Source: Tetrapyrgos nigripes
Lineage: Eukaryota; Basidiomycota; Agaricomycetes; Agaricales; Campanellaceae
Length of the DNA stretch: 64,000 bases
Reading direction: 5' to 3'
Assembly (NCBI GenBank): GCA_013368315.1
Contig: JAACJM010000049.1
Location: 372,001-436,000 of the forward strand
Notes under the pieces: model-generated
The model's input: the letters and a program-made list of their open reading frames with translations, nothing else
Databases searched by the model: none
What the model was told of the DNA's origin: nothing
Shown: piece after piece, positions 1 through 10,234 of the stretch
Numbering within the stretch: position 1 is the first letter of the stretch
How the letters are laid out: every line of letters starts with the position of its first letter
Translations under genes and position numbers: made by a program

Positions 1-554
1 TTAACCCCTATTTCTTTTTCTCTTATTTCTTATCTTCTACACACCTTATACCATCTTGGCTCTTTTCTGTTTACTTCCTTCTCATCTATATTTCATTTAT
101 CCTATCCTCCATCAAACTCATACATGTATCACAGCTGGAACAAGTTTTATACCTATTTTCTGAGCACACCTTTTATACTTATCATCTCCTCTGTGTCTGT
201 TTTTAACATGTTTGAACCTCGATATCTTTCATTTACTTGCTATTTATTGACTCAGATCTCGAGCCTCATTTTGTATAAATACTAGTACTTACATTGAAAA
301 TACCAAGCTACCAAGTTCCAACAGTTGAATCCCCCCCAACCTCCCAGCTCTTTCCCAGCTTCCCCAGTCCACCCCCTCACCCAATCATGTGCTGGTCCAT
401 GTGACTTGCGATGCACCCCAAATGCTTGCCTCAATCCTCTTTCACATCTTGCTCACTTTTTATCTCTTAGAAAGGTTGATTATATGTACAATTACAGACA
501 ATTACAGCTGTTCCTGTAAATAATGAGAATCGCCATGGAATTTTTTTTTTGTCA
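1..554. other. CpG-poor intergenic DNA
   Basis: No gene is supported here. The stretch is AT- and pyrimidine-rich with very few CG dinucleotides, like the other repeat islands in the window. A 64-codon open frame at 325-519 is proline/serine-rich with no recognisable domain and I do not call it. Confidence 0.5.
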
Positions 555-1223
555 TCATGTAATGCATAACACATCCCAGTTGCCAATAGTAATTGGGCTT
601 GCCAGCATAGCATGGCCTCTTTTTCTCAAGTCACAGAGACATTGAGTGATAGAGCTTTTATGGGGCTGGTGTGAAGAGGGGTGCTCCTCCTCGTAGATGA
701 TAAGAGGAGTGGCATTGATGATGGACTGGATAATATCACCAGTGAGTATGAGGGAGAGAGTAGAAGGTCCATAGTAATGGACAATACACAAGAAGACCTG
801 CAAGATGAGGTTCATGATTTCAACCACATCTGCAGTCTGCTCTTGCTTGAGTTCTGAAAGTTTATGAAGCAGAGTAAGATGTTTGAGTGACACAGAGAGA
901 CAGGATATTGCCTCATGCACTAACATATCATGTCCTTGAAGCTCTGTAGGTTCCTCAAAGATAATGAATCCCACCATCCTCACACTGTGTATCAATCCAA
1001 TGAATGAGGGGTCTCCTTTCTGTGTTTCTCTGATGATATATAAGAAGAGTGTGATAACTGTGCCAGGCTGCCTGCAAACGAGAGATATGTAGTGTGATAT
1101 AGAAGGACCATCGTTGTGTTTATAGTTCAGGATGAAGTCAAATACATGAAGGAAGGACAAAAACACAGGGTGTTCTTCAATCTTGGCTAACAGGAATGTC
1201 CAGACTTGAATTTGATTGACCAT
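555..1223 (-). CDS. hypothetical protein, probably a fragment
   Basis: An open frame of 222 codons from an ATG at 1223. I do not recognise the family. The protein is rich in Leu/Ile/His with several helical, hydrophobic stretches but no clear signal peptide or catalytic motif. It lies in a CpG-poor repeat island; no matching exon could be joined upstream with confidence, so it may be the 3' part of a larger decayed gene. Keeping 222 sense codons in a row in AT-rich DNA is the main argument that it is or was coding. Confidence 0.35.
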   Translation of the reverse strand: MVNQIQVWTFLLAKIEEHPVFLSFLHVFDFILNYKHNDGPSISHYISLVCRQPGTVITLFLYIIRETQKGDPSFIGLIHSVRMVGFIIFEEPTELQGHDMLVHEAISCLSVSLKHLTLLHKLSELKQEQTADVVEIMNLILQVFLCIVHYYGPSTLSLILTGDIIQSIINATPLIIYEEEHPSSHQPHKSSITQCLCDLRKRGHAMLASPITIGNWDVLCIT

Positions 1224-2953
1224 TGCAGGTTGTTGTCACTACATGGAGAACACAGAGAAGTGAATCCTGGAACATCATTCCTTCATTGGTTGTGGGTTAT
1301 CTGGACAAGGTAAACAGCCAGGACCAAATCAAAGGCCATTCCTTCCTCAATGCATTGCAAGAAGATGTGTCACAGTTCTTGAACTTTAGCCTGTCTCTGG
1401 GCACATTGTAAACTTGGTGTACTATCTGGATGAAAGAGGTAACAGCTTGCTTCATCTCAAAAGAAGGATGCGAGGATAAAGAACAAGTCTAAAGAATCTT
1501 CACAAAACTAGTGAGATGTGAAGATCTCAAACTTGATGGCAGCTCATGATCTACACGCCTCAAGGCTGATATGATAGAATATGAGGCTTGAGGTGAATGG
1601 TGACTGGGCACCTGACAAGGACTTAGGCAAAACTAAATTGGAAGTGGGTGGTTGACAAGATGTTTATTGTTTGTTACTTATGCGTATATATACTAGACAT
1701 ACAAGTCAGAATGAGTCATAAGAATAGGCAGTGCATAGATAATGACTATAATAAAATGAGTCAAAAAGTAGTAAATGTGAGTCAAATACAGCATCTAAGC
1801 AGTGTAGTAGTACACAGGAATACACAGTAAAAATGAAATAGACAGAAGAAGAGGATGCACAAAGCTGAAGTATTGATAGGGGCAAATGATGTCATATCAC
1901 ATGACTAATATTCATAAACCCAAGTGTCTTGTCCAGAGAGGAGTGGTGTAGGGGAATATGGAGTAAGAGTCCCAGATCCAGTCCTTGGCTCTGAGTCCAT
2001 GGAGTTCTAGGCATGTAGCACTAGCTAGCTTGACGAATTACTGCTCATTGTATGCATCAGAGAAGAAAAGGGCAGGAGCAGCATCAATACTCATGTTGGG
2101 GTTAGTCTTGAGTATCTAGACTGACGATATATACAGTACTACACTTCATGTGTAAGAACTCACTCTCATTTCATTCAGCCTTGTAAATAGGGCAGTGTAC
2201 ATTTACATTTATCATGAGGATCAATACTTTGATGTACTTGGATGCATCATAGTACGAGCAAGCCATGCTCAGGTCAAGCTCAGGTGCAAAACAATAAGAG
2301 ATGGAACATCTTCGTTGGAGAGAGAAATAGCCAGGTCAACAATGCGAATCACATTCCTCTGGCCTTTGATGGTATACACTGTTCATGAAAATGGTGGCAT
2401 AGGTGGGGAGAACAGGGGGGAATTTTTTCCAGGGCCCACCACAAACATTATTCATTGTTCAAAGCTTTTTACAATAGCAATGAAGGTAAGTATTGAGGGG
2501 TACAATCAATGTATCCTACTTGTAACAATCACTCATACATCTGTAGTTCTCTTACTTCCTCTCATTGATACTTCCTACACTTGTTACTTCCTGGTTTTCT
2601 TACTTGTTTCATATGATCCATGTTAGTAGTATACTTAAGCCTTGTATTTAGTAGTATCTACTCAGTCAAATGATAATCAACTCTAGTTTCTCCAGTATAG
2701 TTGTCATCTCAAGGGTTGTCCAATCTCCTTACACTACTAAGGAGTCAGGAAAGCATGTATGATTTGAATGAATGTGTGGATTGTAACAAATGAAGATCAA
2801 ATACTGAATCAAGTGATGGTGGGGGTTTCTGAATTGAGCTTAAGGAAATAAATAAGTAAATGAGAGAGATATAGCTGAATCATTCCATAAGTAAATGAAA
2901 CTTGTCCTTGCCATTTCTGCTGTGCTTTATATCCCTCAAACAAAATCTCCAAA
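1224..2953. other. gene-poor CpG-depleted stretch
   Basis: No gene is supported. It contains the 101 bp dispersed repeat at 2001-2101 and, just after it, a short segment around 2150-2195 that resembles 11,094-11,135 beside the second copy. Open frames here are short and have no protein-like composition. Confidence 0.5.
2001..2101 (+). repeat. dispersed 101 bp repeat, copy 1
   Basis: It aligns without gaps to 11,368-11,468. The nine differences I see are all transitions. Three CG sites of the other copy are CA or TG here. This is the copy lying in the CpG-poor island. Confidence 0.75.
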
Positions 2954-4355
2954 TTAAACCATCACAGAATCTCCTCTACTAACTTCCTGAACATCATTCT
3001 CTCCATCTTTAGTGTCATGGACCTGTATGGTAGGTGGTGGATTGGATTGGGAAGATGGAGTAGGAGCTGCAAATTCAACAGGTTGAGAAAGACTCTCAAG
3101 AATGGAGTCTTGGTGGTTCTTGTAGAGGTGGGAAAGGAGAATGATTGTGGTGGGATAGATTGTTTCCAGGTGGGGTAAAATTGAACCCAAGTAGCCTTCT
3201 ACAGAGTTACTATATCCCTGATTGAATGGAACAGGCATGGCTAGAATCTGAAATTCAAGGTGTCATTGAGGCTTGAAAATGCCCAGAGAAATACCTACCC
3301 AGGGAACACAATAAATTATCCCAGACTGTACTAAGAGTACCAGTATCTGCTCAACTTGGTTTTTTGTATTTAATTTTCCAAGGTGAGCTCTAACAGATTG
3401 TCTGTAGTGCCTGTTGAGAAATCAAGTTAAAGCTAGAAAGTAAGGAGCTAACTGGTTGCTGTCTGCTTACCAAGCCTTTTTTGCGATCAGAAGAGCTGCT
3501 GTGAGGTTGGTGAAGACAAGTGATAGTGGCAATATCACACGGACAGATTGAAATGTTGTCTGCATGCAACATGATCTAAGGCCAAGTAGTGGTAAATGAA
3601 CAAAGCATACATACAAAATCTGCATCAACCACAATTCTGATGATAATGTATGCATCATAGATACTACAACCTAACCCAGAAAAGTGAGCTCAACAGAATT
3701 AAATCATGTATGGCATGGATCCTTACCTAATGATTGAGCAATACAAAAGAGAAGGATTCCTCTGGGAATAGTTTCTCCTTGAAAGAGGATCCATGCCCTC
3801 CAAACCACAATTAAATCCCCCAGGAAATACTGAGTATTTGCATATACGTACTTCAGTATTCAGATGAGGAATCAGAATAGCATAGAGACTCACATTAATT
3901 CTTGCCAGCACTGCCCCCATTATATCAATCATAACCATGATTGGAGCAGGATTGTATGTCTGATATGCCAGCCCCTCAATCATAGCTATATTGAATATAT
4001 CATTTGTTACCAAGAGCCATATTGAGCTTGTAAGCATTATGGCACATGCAGCCACCAGAAAAATTCGCATTGGTGACTGTCGAAGTCCCTGGCGACTGGA
4101 TCCATGTTGGAAATGGTATCAGAAAATTTTGGGATAGACCTACCATAGCAGTGAGATAGTATAAATGGTAATCACGAGCTCAATACCTAGATAGCAAGAA
4201 TGAGTAGGAAGATATTTCAAAGTTGAACATTCAAGGGTTCTGGAACAAGACTTACCAAAGCAAAGTCCTTCAACTGGATTGCTTCTTAAAAACAACTGAA
4301 TGCTAGCGTTGTCTGAAGATGTAAGAAAAGAAGAGGAAGAGTGCGTTTTCGACAT
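2954..4355 (-). CDS. multi-pass membrane protein (Agaricomycete 7-TM type), split by introns
   Basis: Exons read on the minus strand give an N-terminus starting MSKTHSSSS at 4355. They continue with hydrophobic segments beginning YLGIELVITIY (about 4,195-4,140), MRIFLVAACAIM (about 4,070) and VRVILPLSLVFTNLTA (about 3,550). Next comes an EQILVLLVQSGIIYCV segment near 3,340. A hydrophilic Ser/Pro/Gln-rich tail ends at 2954. The order of hydrophobic helices and the QSG-Y motif resemble a large Agaricomycete family of 6-7 TM proteins of unknown function; that assignment is from memory of the family. Exon edges around 3,700-4,200 are not fully resolved and one helix may be missing. CpG is low, so it may be decaying. 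Confidence 0.5.
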
Positions 4356-4742
4356 TTGTGAGGACGGCCGAGGAGAGGATGATGGGAAGACAGAGAAATG
4401 TTTGTTGGAATAATTCAATGTCGCTTTCCCTGCTCCTTAAGTATCCGTCAGTTGGGTCTGCATCTCATGATCAGTTCATCCTCTACTGGTACCCATCGCA
4501 TCCACATCATGACGCACTTCTCGAAAAAGTGATTATCATAATTTGGGAACCTATAATTGTACATATCAAACCTCATCCAAAATATCCCTGATTGATAGGA
4601 TATTTTTGATCCAGTGACCCATCGTCAAGGCTTGTTCTTGACTGGTTCTGATAGTGACTCCATGCACTCTCCTTCTCATTTGATTTACTTGACCTTTTTC
4701 TTCAGCCACGAGTTAGATCTTGGTTTTAACGACTTTTGGTGA

Positions 4743-5075
4743 TTAAACACTGACTTGAATATTGGTCGGGTCTACATGAAAAACTGGAGGCGAGTGACAT
4801 TTCAGCGGCAGCAATTTCCCGGCGAGAAGACTAGATTCTCCCAGCACGAAATAAATCTCGTTTATTAGAGTCTGATCCTCGATGAATACGGAGGCACTAT
4901 ATAATTCAATGATCATCAAATTTAACCACGGATGCAGTGCTACTAATAGTATACCAATAGTAACTACAAGTTGGATCCCATCTCCCATCGGCAACAAGCC
5001 CCAAAGCCAGTCCCGACTCATAAGCGGATTTCTCAAGCTCTTAGACATAGCAGCCAGGCTGCGATCTGTGTTCAA
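4743..5075 (-). CDS. hypothetical membrane protein fragment
   Basis: An open frame of 110 codons with one strong hydrophobic helix (around residues 34-55, containing LVVTIGILLVAL). No family is recognised. It lies 115 bp from the Copia insertion, so the element may have landed in its 5' region or in an upstream exon. A 40 bp segment of this frame (around 4,981-5,020, coding SRDWLWG...MGDG) has a diverged match on the other side of the Copia element at about 10,391-10,431, which hints at an older local duplication. Confidence 0.35.
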   Translation of the reverse strand: MNTDRSLAAMSKSLRNPLMSRDWLWGLLPMGDGIQLVVTIGILLVALHPWLNLMIIELYSASVFIEDQTLINEIYFVLGESSLLAGKLLPLKCHSPPVFHVDPTNIQVSV

Positions 5076-5190
5076 GTAAATCTCCGTCCAATTAGACCCC
5101 TTTAGGAGTATGTAGAATCTGAATACCAGAAATCAAGTGAACGAAAAGAAAGAGAAGCCAGAACAGAAGCGGCCAACGTACCGTCGTATA

Positions 5191-5426
5191 TATTAGACTT
5201 AGGTTATCTTAGCGAATAGTCTTAGCGAGAGTCACAAAGTGGGGGGTAAGAGCGTGCGAACGTATCTCGCTTGACTCTCAAGTATATATCATTAATCAGA
5301 GTAGTATAATAATATAAATAGTCTAAGTATATCTGTATGATCATTTGACCGTATGTCCGCAGTACCTGATTGATGCCGTATGCATAGTAGCTTAGTAACT
5401 TAATCTATTATCATTTAATTCCAACA
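5191..5426 (-). repeat. Copia 3' LTR
   Basis: On the minus strand it starts TGTTGGAATTAAATG and ends GTCTAATA. It is 236 bp and matches 9994-10,229 at all but one base. Confidence 0.95.
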
Positions 5427-5438
5427 CTCCCCTTCAAG
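5427..5438 (-). other. polypurine tract of the Copia element
   Basis: Directly upstream of the 3' LTR (minus strand) the sequence reads TTGAAGGGGAG. The TGA stop of the polyprotein lies inside this tract. This is the expected plus-strand priming site. Confidence 0.75.
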
Positions 5439-8400
5439 TGGATATCCCTAATAATCGGGAGAAACGCTTGATCTTATCAGCGGAGAGAACTTTCATAAGT
5501 ATATCCGCAAGTTGATCATTAGTTGACACATGTTTAACTCGTATGTATTGTTGATGTATCCGATCAGTAAGGAAGTTTTTACGGATATTGAAATGCTTAG
5601 TTCTCTGAGTATGTTGTTCTTCAGGAGCACGTATAATTGCCAAAGTAGATGCACTATCTGAGTTGATAAGTACTGGCTCTTGTTCGGCATTTAGAATTTC
5701 TTCTATAAAACCTTTCAAATAAATAGCTTCTTGTGAGGCATGTGCGAGTGCGCAAAGTTCAGCCTCAGTAACTGATAAAGTTACCAGTGTGCCTCGCTTA
5801 CTTGACCAAGAAATAAGCGATTCAGCAAATTTGAATGCATAGCCCATGATTGGTTTATTGCCATACGTGGACATACCATCAGAGTCGGCAAATCCATAAG
5901 TAGAAGTAATAGTAGGGCTCCCTAGGTTGAGCCAGTAATCGCAAGTTCCTTTTAGATAAAGATAGCATTGTTTAGCTGCAGCGTAATGCTCTTCACCTGG
6001 ATCATTAAGGTATCTTGCTAGTTGACCAGTACAATATGCAATGTCTGGCCTAGTACAGTCAGCGACATATCGTAAACCACCGACTAGTGACATATAGTGT
6101 TTAATAGCAGCGGCGTCCCGTTGCGGTTCACTCCCAGGTCTAGGGCTAAGATTTTGCCCGGGTAGCATAGGTGTACGGCGTGAATGTAATTGGTCAAAAT
6201 TGTATCGTTTGAGAATATTCTCAATGTAATGTTTCTGACGGAGTTTAATAGTATGATTATTCCTATCTCGTTGAATTTCCATACCGAGAATCCACTGGAT
6301 TTCTCCACCGTCAGTGACTTGGACGTGTCCACTAAGTGCAGTAACAAAAGCTTGTGCAGTAGCTTTGTTGATAGTACATAAAGTAATGTCATCGACGTGA
6401 CAAGATAGTATTAAAATGAGTTTATTCTCATGATATCGGTAGAATACCGCATTATCGTAAGTAGACTTCTTAAGTCCTAGTAACTTTATGAGAATATTGC
6501 ATAATTTTTCATACCATCGACGACCAGCTTGTTTCAATCCATATAGAGTCTTTCTGAGTTTAAGTACGTAACCTTCAGGTAAATTAGGTAGTAAATTACC
6601 CGGAGGTGGACGAAGGTATAATGTTTCCTCGTCAGTAACGTTTCCGTAAAGATAGGCAGATTTAATATCAATCTGAGTAGTTTCATAGTCTAATGAAGCT
6701 GCAAGAGCAAGTATAAAACATGTACTGCTCATGTGTGCTACAGGGGCAAAGATATCATTTGCGTAGTAATCAATGCCTTCTTGTTGACTAAAGCCTTGTG
6801 CTACTAGTCTAGATTTCAATTTGGTCTGTTTGCCAAGTTCGTACTTAGTTTTGTAGACAAATCTGGAACCAATGATATTCGCATCAGCAGGAGGTTTGAC
6901 GTATTCCCAGGTTCCTAGATTTTCTAGAGATTCTATCTCAGCTTTCATGGAATCAAACCATGCATCACGTTGTGGATGATTGAGTACATCCTTGAATGAA
7001 ATTGGATCGCCAACGTTATCAGCGTAGTAAACATTGAATTCTGTTAAGAAGAAAGCAATGTTTTGTTCAACTTCATCGTAGAGTAAACCTCTGGCTTCTT
7101 GGATCCTTTTTGATCGTCTTGGGCCATCAGGTTGTTTAGTTTCGTCTTCGTCGACATCCATTGGTTCAGGTTCGTGTTCCTGAGAAGTTGGAGTTTCAGT
7201 TGTATTTTCTTCTGTAGTTTCTAATGGTTCTTGATTTTTGTTTTGTAACTCCCCTTCAACTTGCGATTTGGACGTTAAGAATTGCAAGTTGCGTTCTACA
7301 TTCACTTTAGTACCAAAGTAGACATAATGGCCTTTTGAATGATCGTCAAAGCCTAACCAAACTCCACGTTTTCCTTTAGGAGTTAGTTTACTAGTTCTTG
7401 CTTCGTCATATACAATGCAAGGTGTACCAAAGCTATGTAGATTGTCTAAGTTTGCGTTAACACCGTAACGTTTAAAATAGGGAGTTTGCATTTTTAATGC
7501 AGTTTTCGGAGATCTATTAAGTATGTACATAGTATAAAGTCCTGCATGCCACCATAAACGATTAGGTAGTTTTCCAGTATGCAGATTAACACGAATACCA
7601 TTCATGATATGTTGATGTATGTTTTCAGCAACTCCGTTTTGCTGAGGCGTGTCATGAACTGTATAACGTGCAATTGTACCTTGTGCTTTCAAGTAGTTTT
7701 TGAATGCACCCGAAGTAAATACGGCATCGTTGTCTGATTGTAGAATTTTAACTTTGATACCATATTGCGTAAATAGTTCAGTAGTAAATGTAACCCATTG
7801 GGTATAGGCTTCGTCTTTTGTTTTAAGTGGAGATAATATTAACCAACGCGTACAGTCGTCGACGATGGTTAACCAGTATTTGTAGCCTTCAATAGAGGCA
7901 GTTCGTAATGGACCAAATATATCAATATGAAAATGGTCTCCGAAGTTTTCTGCTAATTCTGAAGTACGTTGTTTCGGAACAGAAAGTCTATGTATATTAT
8001 TGATGATGCAGTCTTCGCATTGAGTTTCTGTCCAATCATCAATAATGATTGTAATAATAGATTTATCTGTTTTTAGTAATGTTTTTAGATTTGTATAACT
8101 CATATGACCAATCTGTTTGTGAAGTTCGTATAAACTTAAAGTAGCAACGTTATCACTCAATTTTTTAGTTGTGATGGAGTAAAGTTTGGCGCTCTCGTGT
8201 ATAACGCCAATGAAATTGTCCTTGTCATTCCGTATTATACATAAATGATCATGGAAAGTAAAAGTATAGTCTGCTTTTTGTGAAATACTGATTAAAGTAA
8301 ACGGAAGTTTTGAGTTATAGTATACATTTTTAAGAGTGATCGATGAAGACTCACCATTGTCCTTCCTCACTTCTACCCGCATATCGCCTGCTAATCGAAG

Positions 8401-9900
8401 ATCTAGATGCTCTGAATTGGCAACAGTTAAAGTTATGGCAGGTGTAGTATGAACGTTAAAAAGTAAGTTAAGATACGGTGTACAGTGTATAGTAGCACCA
8501 GAATCAATGATATGCGTATGATCTTGGTCAGAGATCGCGGTAAAAGCAGGTAGGGAAATATGATGACTCACTGGAGTCTCTGAGTCTTCCATCTCAACGT
8601 CGCCCGAAGAAATCGACTGTACCCAGTCTGATTGCGAAGTTGACGTAGTCGCAATTTGAGAAGAAGAAGACGCAGGCATGGAGATGGCAACTGATGCATT
8701 CTCCTTGGTCTTGCCTTTGTTGGATTGTTTAGTAATCCCTTTCTTCTTCATAGCTTCTTTGGACTTTTCAGTCCAAGGTTCTGGGCACGTCTGGGTCGTA
8801 TGACCCATCTTGTTGCAGTTGAAGCACTTCCGATCCTTTTTGATATCAGAAGGCTTCTGGAACGGCGCTGCGGCGTTAGCGCGTTCCCCTTTTGACTTGT
8901 CCGATCGTTGAGCACCGCCTTGACTAGTGCTACCGGACTTCTTGTCGGACTTCTTCGAAGGATACGTTCGAGCATTGCTCAAACGATAGTTAGTGAATTC
9001 CTTCTTTAGCCGCGCAATGAGGTCAACGGCTCTGTATACAGGTTTCTCCCCTTCAGCTGCAGTAGTGGCATCCCAAGTAGCTGCAGCTGCATCCACAGTT
9101 GCTTCGTAAGAACTGCGAACAAAGTGATAGTGTGGAGGAATAATCCCCACTAGAGCTGAGTAAAAAACTTGATCTGAGACATCTATGTCTCTCTTTTTGA
9201 TAGAAGCCCACAGATCCTGAGCTTCATCGAGGAGCTTATCAAACTCCCAGACTGGTTTACGTAAGTTGAAGAGTTTCCACAGCTCGTTAGACTCTTGAAC
9301 TGTGGATGAAGGGTCGAAACGTTGCTTGAGCTTGTTGATAAGCTCTATCGCATCCGACTCTTCGATGTAGTGGATCATGATTTTATCATCAATCTTGCCT
9401 GTAATAGCGTTAAAACAGGCTAGTTTGACAGTATTACCAGGATGTAACCCGGAACTTTTAAAGTGTTGGTGACGAATCACCCGTATAGCGTTATTAACGC
9501 GGAAGTACCACATCTTCCAATTCTCACTGCCAGTAAGAACTGTCAGGGAATCAAAAGCTTTGTTGATGTCGCTGAGCGGCATCACGTAGTTGGGGTTTGT
9601 GTTTTCGGGCATAGATAATGCGACCGACGAAGTAGAGGTAGATGGAGGAGATGATGGTGGAGTAGGGGCAGTATCCCGGACATCAGTCCTAGTATTTTCA
9701 CCAGCATCAGACATAATGGGATCAAGTGGGAATGGAAGAGGGTTTTGGAAGAGAGGATCAGGTGGTTGTGCTTGCGAAGTAGATGATACGGGCGGAGTAG
9801 GAGTTTGGGTACCAGAGGGGTGTGCACTAGAGTGGCGACTGGTAGTAGGAAGTGGGATATCTGGGGCTGATCCTTGAGATCGAGTTTGTCGACTAGTCAT
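5434..9900 (-). CDS. Copia Gag-Pol polyprotein
   Basis: A single 1,488-residue frame. The Gag region (about residues 70-340) is followed by a CCHC zinc knuckle, CFNCNKMGHTTQTC (about 357-370). The aspartic protease motif DSGA is near 465. Next come the integrase zinc-binding region with HKQIGH and CEDC (about 590-640) and the DDE core (HIDIFG near 658, QSDNDAVF, NGVAEN near 758). The reverse transcriptase starts with the Copia hallmark around 1000; its catalytic motif reads CHVDDI, with His where Tyr is usual. RNase H carries FADSDG and the SVTEAEL motif (about 1340-1390). No stop or frameshift was seen. It should yield particle proteins and the enzymes for reverse transcription and integration. 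Start chosen at the first ATG of the frame, 94 bp inside the 5' LTR edge. Confidence 0.95.
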   Translation of the reverse strand: MTSRQTRSQGSAPDIPLPTTSRHSSAHPSGTQTPTPPVSSTSQAQPPDPLFQNPLPFPLDPIMSDAGENTRTDVRDTAPTPPSSPPSTSTSSVALSMPENTNPNYVMPLSDINKAFDSLTVLTGSENWKMWYFRVNNAIRVIRHQHFKSSGLHPGNTVKLACFNAITGKIDDKIMIHYIEESDAIELINKLKQRFDPSSTVQESNELWKLFNLRKPVWEFDKLLDEAQDLWASIKKRDIDVSDQVFYSALVGIIPPHYHFVRSSYEATVDAAAATWDATTAAEGEKPVYRAVDLIARLKKEFTNYRLSNARTYPSKKSDKKSGSTSQGGAQRSDKSKGERANAAAPFQKPSDIKKDRKCFNCNKMGHTTQTCPEPWTEKSKEAMKKKGITKQSNKGKTKENASVAISMPASSSSQIATTSTSQSDWVQSISSGDVEMEDSETPVSHHISLPAFTAISDQDHTHIIDSGATIHCTPYLNLLFNVHTTPAITLTVANSEHLDLRLAGDMRVEVRKDNGESSSITLKNVYYNSKLPFTLISISQKADYTFTFHDHLCIIRNDKDNFIGVIHESAKLYSITTKKLSDNVATLSLYELHKQIGHMSYTNLKTLLKTDKSIITIIIDDWTETQCEDCIINNIHRLSVPKQRTSELAENFGDHFHIDIFGPLRTASIEGYKYWLTIVDDCTRWLILSPLKTKDEAYTQWVTFTTELFTQYGIKVKILQSDNDAVFTSGAFKNYLKAQGTIARYTVHDTPQQNGVAENIHQHIMNGIRVNLHTGKLPNRLWWHAGLYTMYILNRSPKTALKMQTPYFKRYGVNANLDNLHSFGTPCIVYDEARTSKLTPKGKRGVWLGFDDHSKGHYVYFGTKVNVERNLQFLTSKSQVEGELQNKNQEPLETTEENTTETPTSQEHEPEPMDVDEDETKQPDGPRRSKRIQEARGLLYDEVEQNIAFFLTEFNVYYADNVGDPISFKDVLNHPQRDAWFDSMKAEIESLENLGTWEYVKPPADANIIGSRFVYKTKYELGKQTKLKSRLVAQGFSQQEGIDYYANDIFAPVAHMSSTCFILALAASLDYETTQIDIKSAYLYGNVTDEETLYLRPPPGNLLPNLPEGYVLKLRKTLYGLKQAGRRWYEKLCNILIKLLGLKKSTYDNAVFYRYHENKLILILSCHVDDITLCTINKATAQAFVTALSGHVQVTDGGEIQWILGMEIQRDRNNHTIKLRQKHYIENILKRYNFDQLHSRRTPMLPGQNLSPRPGSEPQRDAAAIKHYMSLVGGLRYVADCTRPDIAYCTGQLARYLNDPGEEHYAAAKQCYLYLKGTCDYWLNLGSPTITSTYGFADSDGMSTYGNKPIMGYAFKFAESLISWSSKRGTLVTLSVTEAELCALAHASQEAIYLKGFIEEILNAEQEPVLINSDSASTLAIIRAPEEQHTQRTKHFNIRKNFLTDRIHQQYIRVKHVSTNDQLADILMKVLSADKIKRFSRLLGIST

Positions 9901-9978
9901 ATACTAGTCCAGGAACAGAGTATGAGTAGAGAGTAAAGCAGAGTAGAACAAGTGTTTATCGGAGTTATAGCAAGCTAG

Positions 9979-9993
9979 GCGGGGCCCATAACC
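9979..9993 (-). other. Copia primer-binding site, half initiator tRNA-Met
   Basis: Immediately after the 5' LTR (minus strand) the sequence is GGTTATGGGCCCCGC. Its complement, GCGGGGCCCATAACC, matches the anticodon arm of eukaryotic initiator tRNA-Met, which contains CAU flanked by the C/T-AACC loop. Priming from the 3' end of a cleaved 5' half-tRNA is established for Drosophila copia and many Ty1/copia elements; its use here is inferred. Confidence 0.75.
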
Positions 9994-10229
9994 TATTAGA
10001 CTTAGGTTATCTTAGCGAATAGTCTTAGCGAGAGTCACAAAGTGGGGGGTAAGAGCGTGCGAACGTATCTCGCTTGACTCTCAAGTATATATCATTAATC
10101 AGAGTAGTATAATAATATAAATAGTCTAAGTATATCCGTATGATCATTTGACCGTATGTCCGCAGTACCTGATTGATGCCGTATGCATAGTAGCTTAGTA
10201 ACTTAATCTATTATCATTTAATTCCAACA
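9994..10229 (-). repeat. Copia 5' LTR
   Basis: It is 236 bp, near-identical to 5191-5426, and begins TGTTGGAAT on the minus strand. It is followed by GTATA, the right copy of the target duplication. Confidence 0.95.
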
Positions 10230-10234
10230 GTATA

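Larger units (their letters stand above)
5191..10229 (-). mobile_element. Copia-type LTR retrotransposon, apparently intact
   Basis: Two 236 bp LTRs enclose one long polyprotein frame read on the minus strand. The flanks carry a perfect 5 bp target duplication, GTATA, at 5186-5190 and 10,230-10,234. The LTRs differ at one position only (T at 5334 versus C at 10,137, a CG site in the right copy). The order Gag, protease, integrase, RT, RNase H is that of Ty1/Copia. Near-identical LTRs and an uninterrupted frame imply recent insertion, and CG sites are still abundant, unlike in the Gypsy element of this window. Confidence 0.96.
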
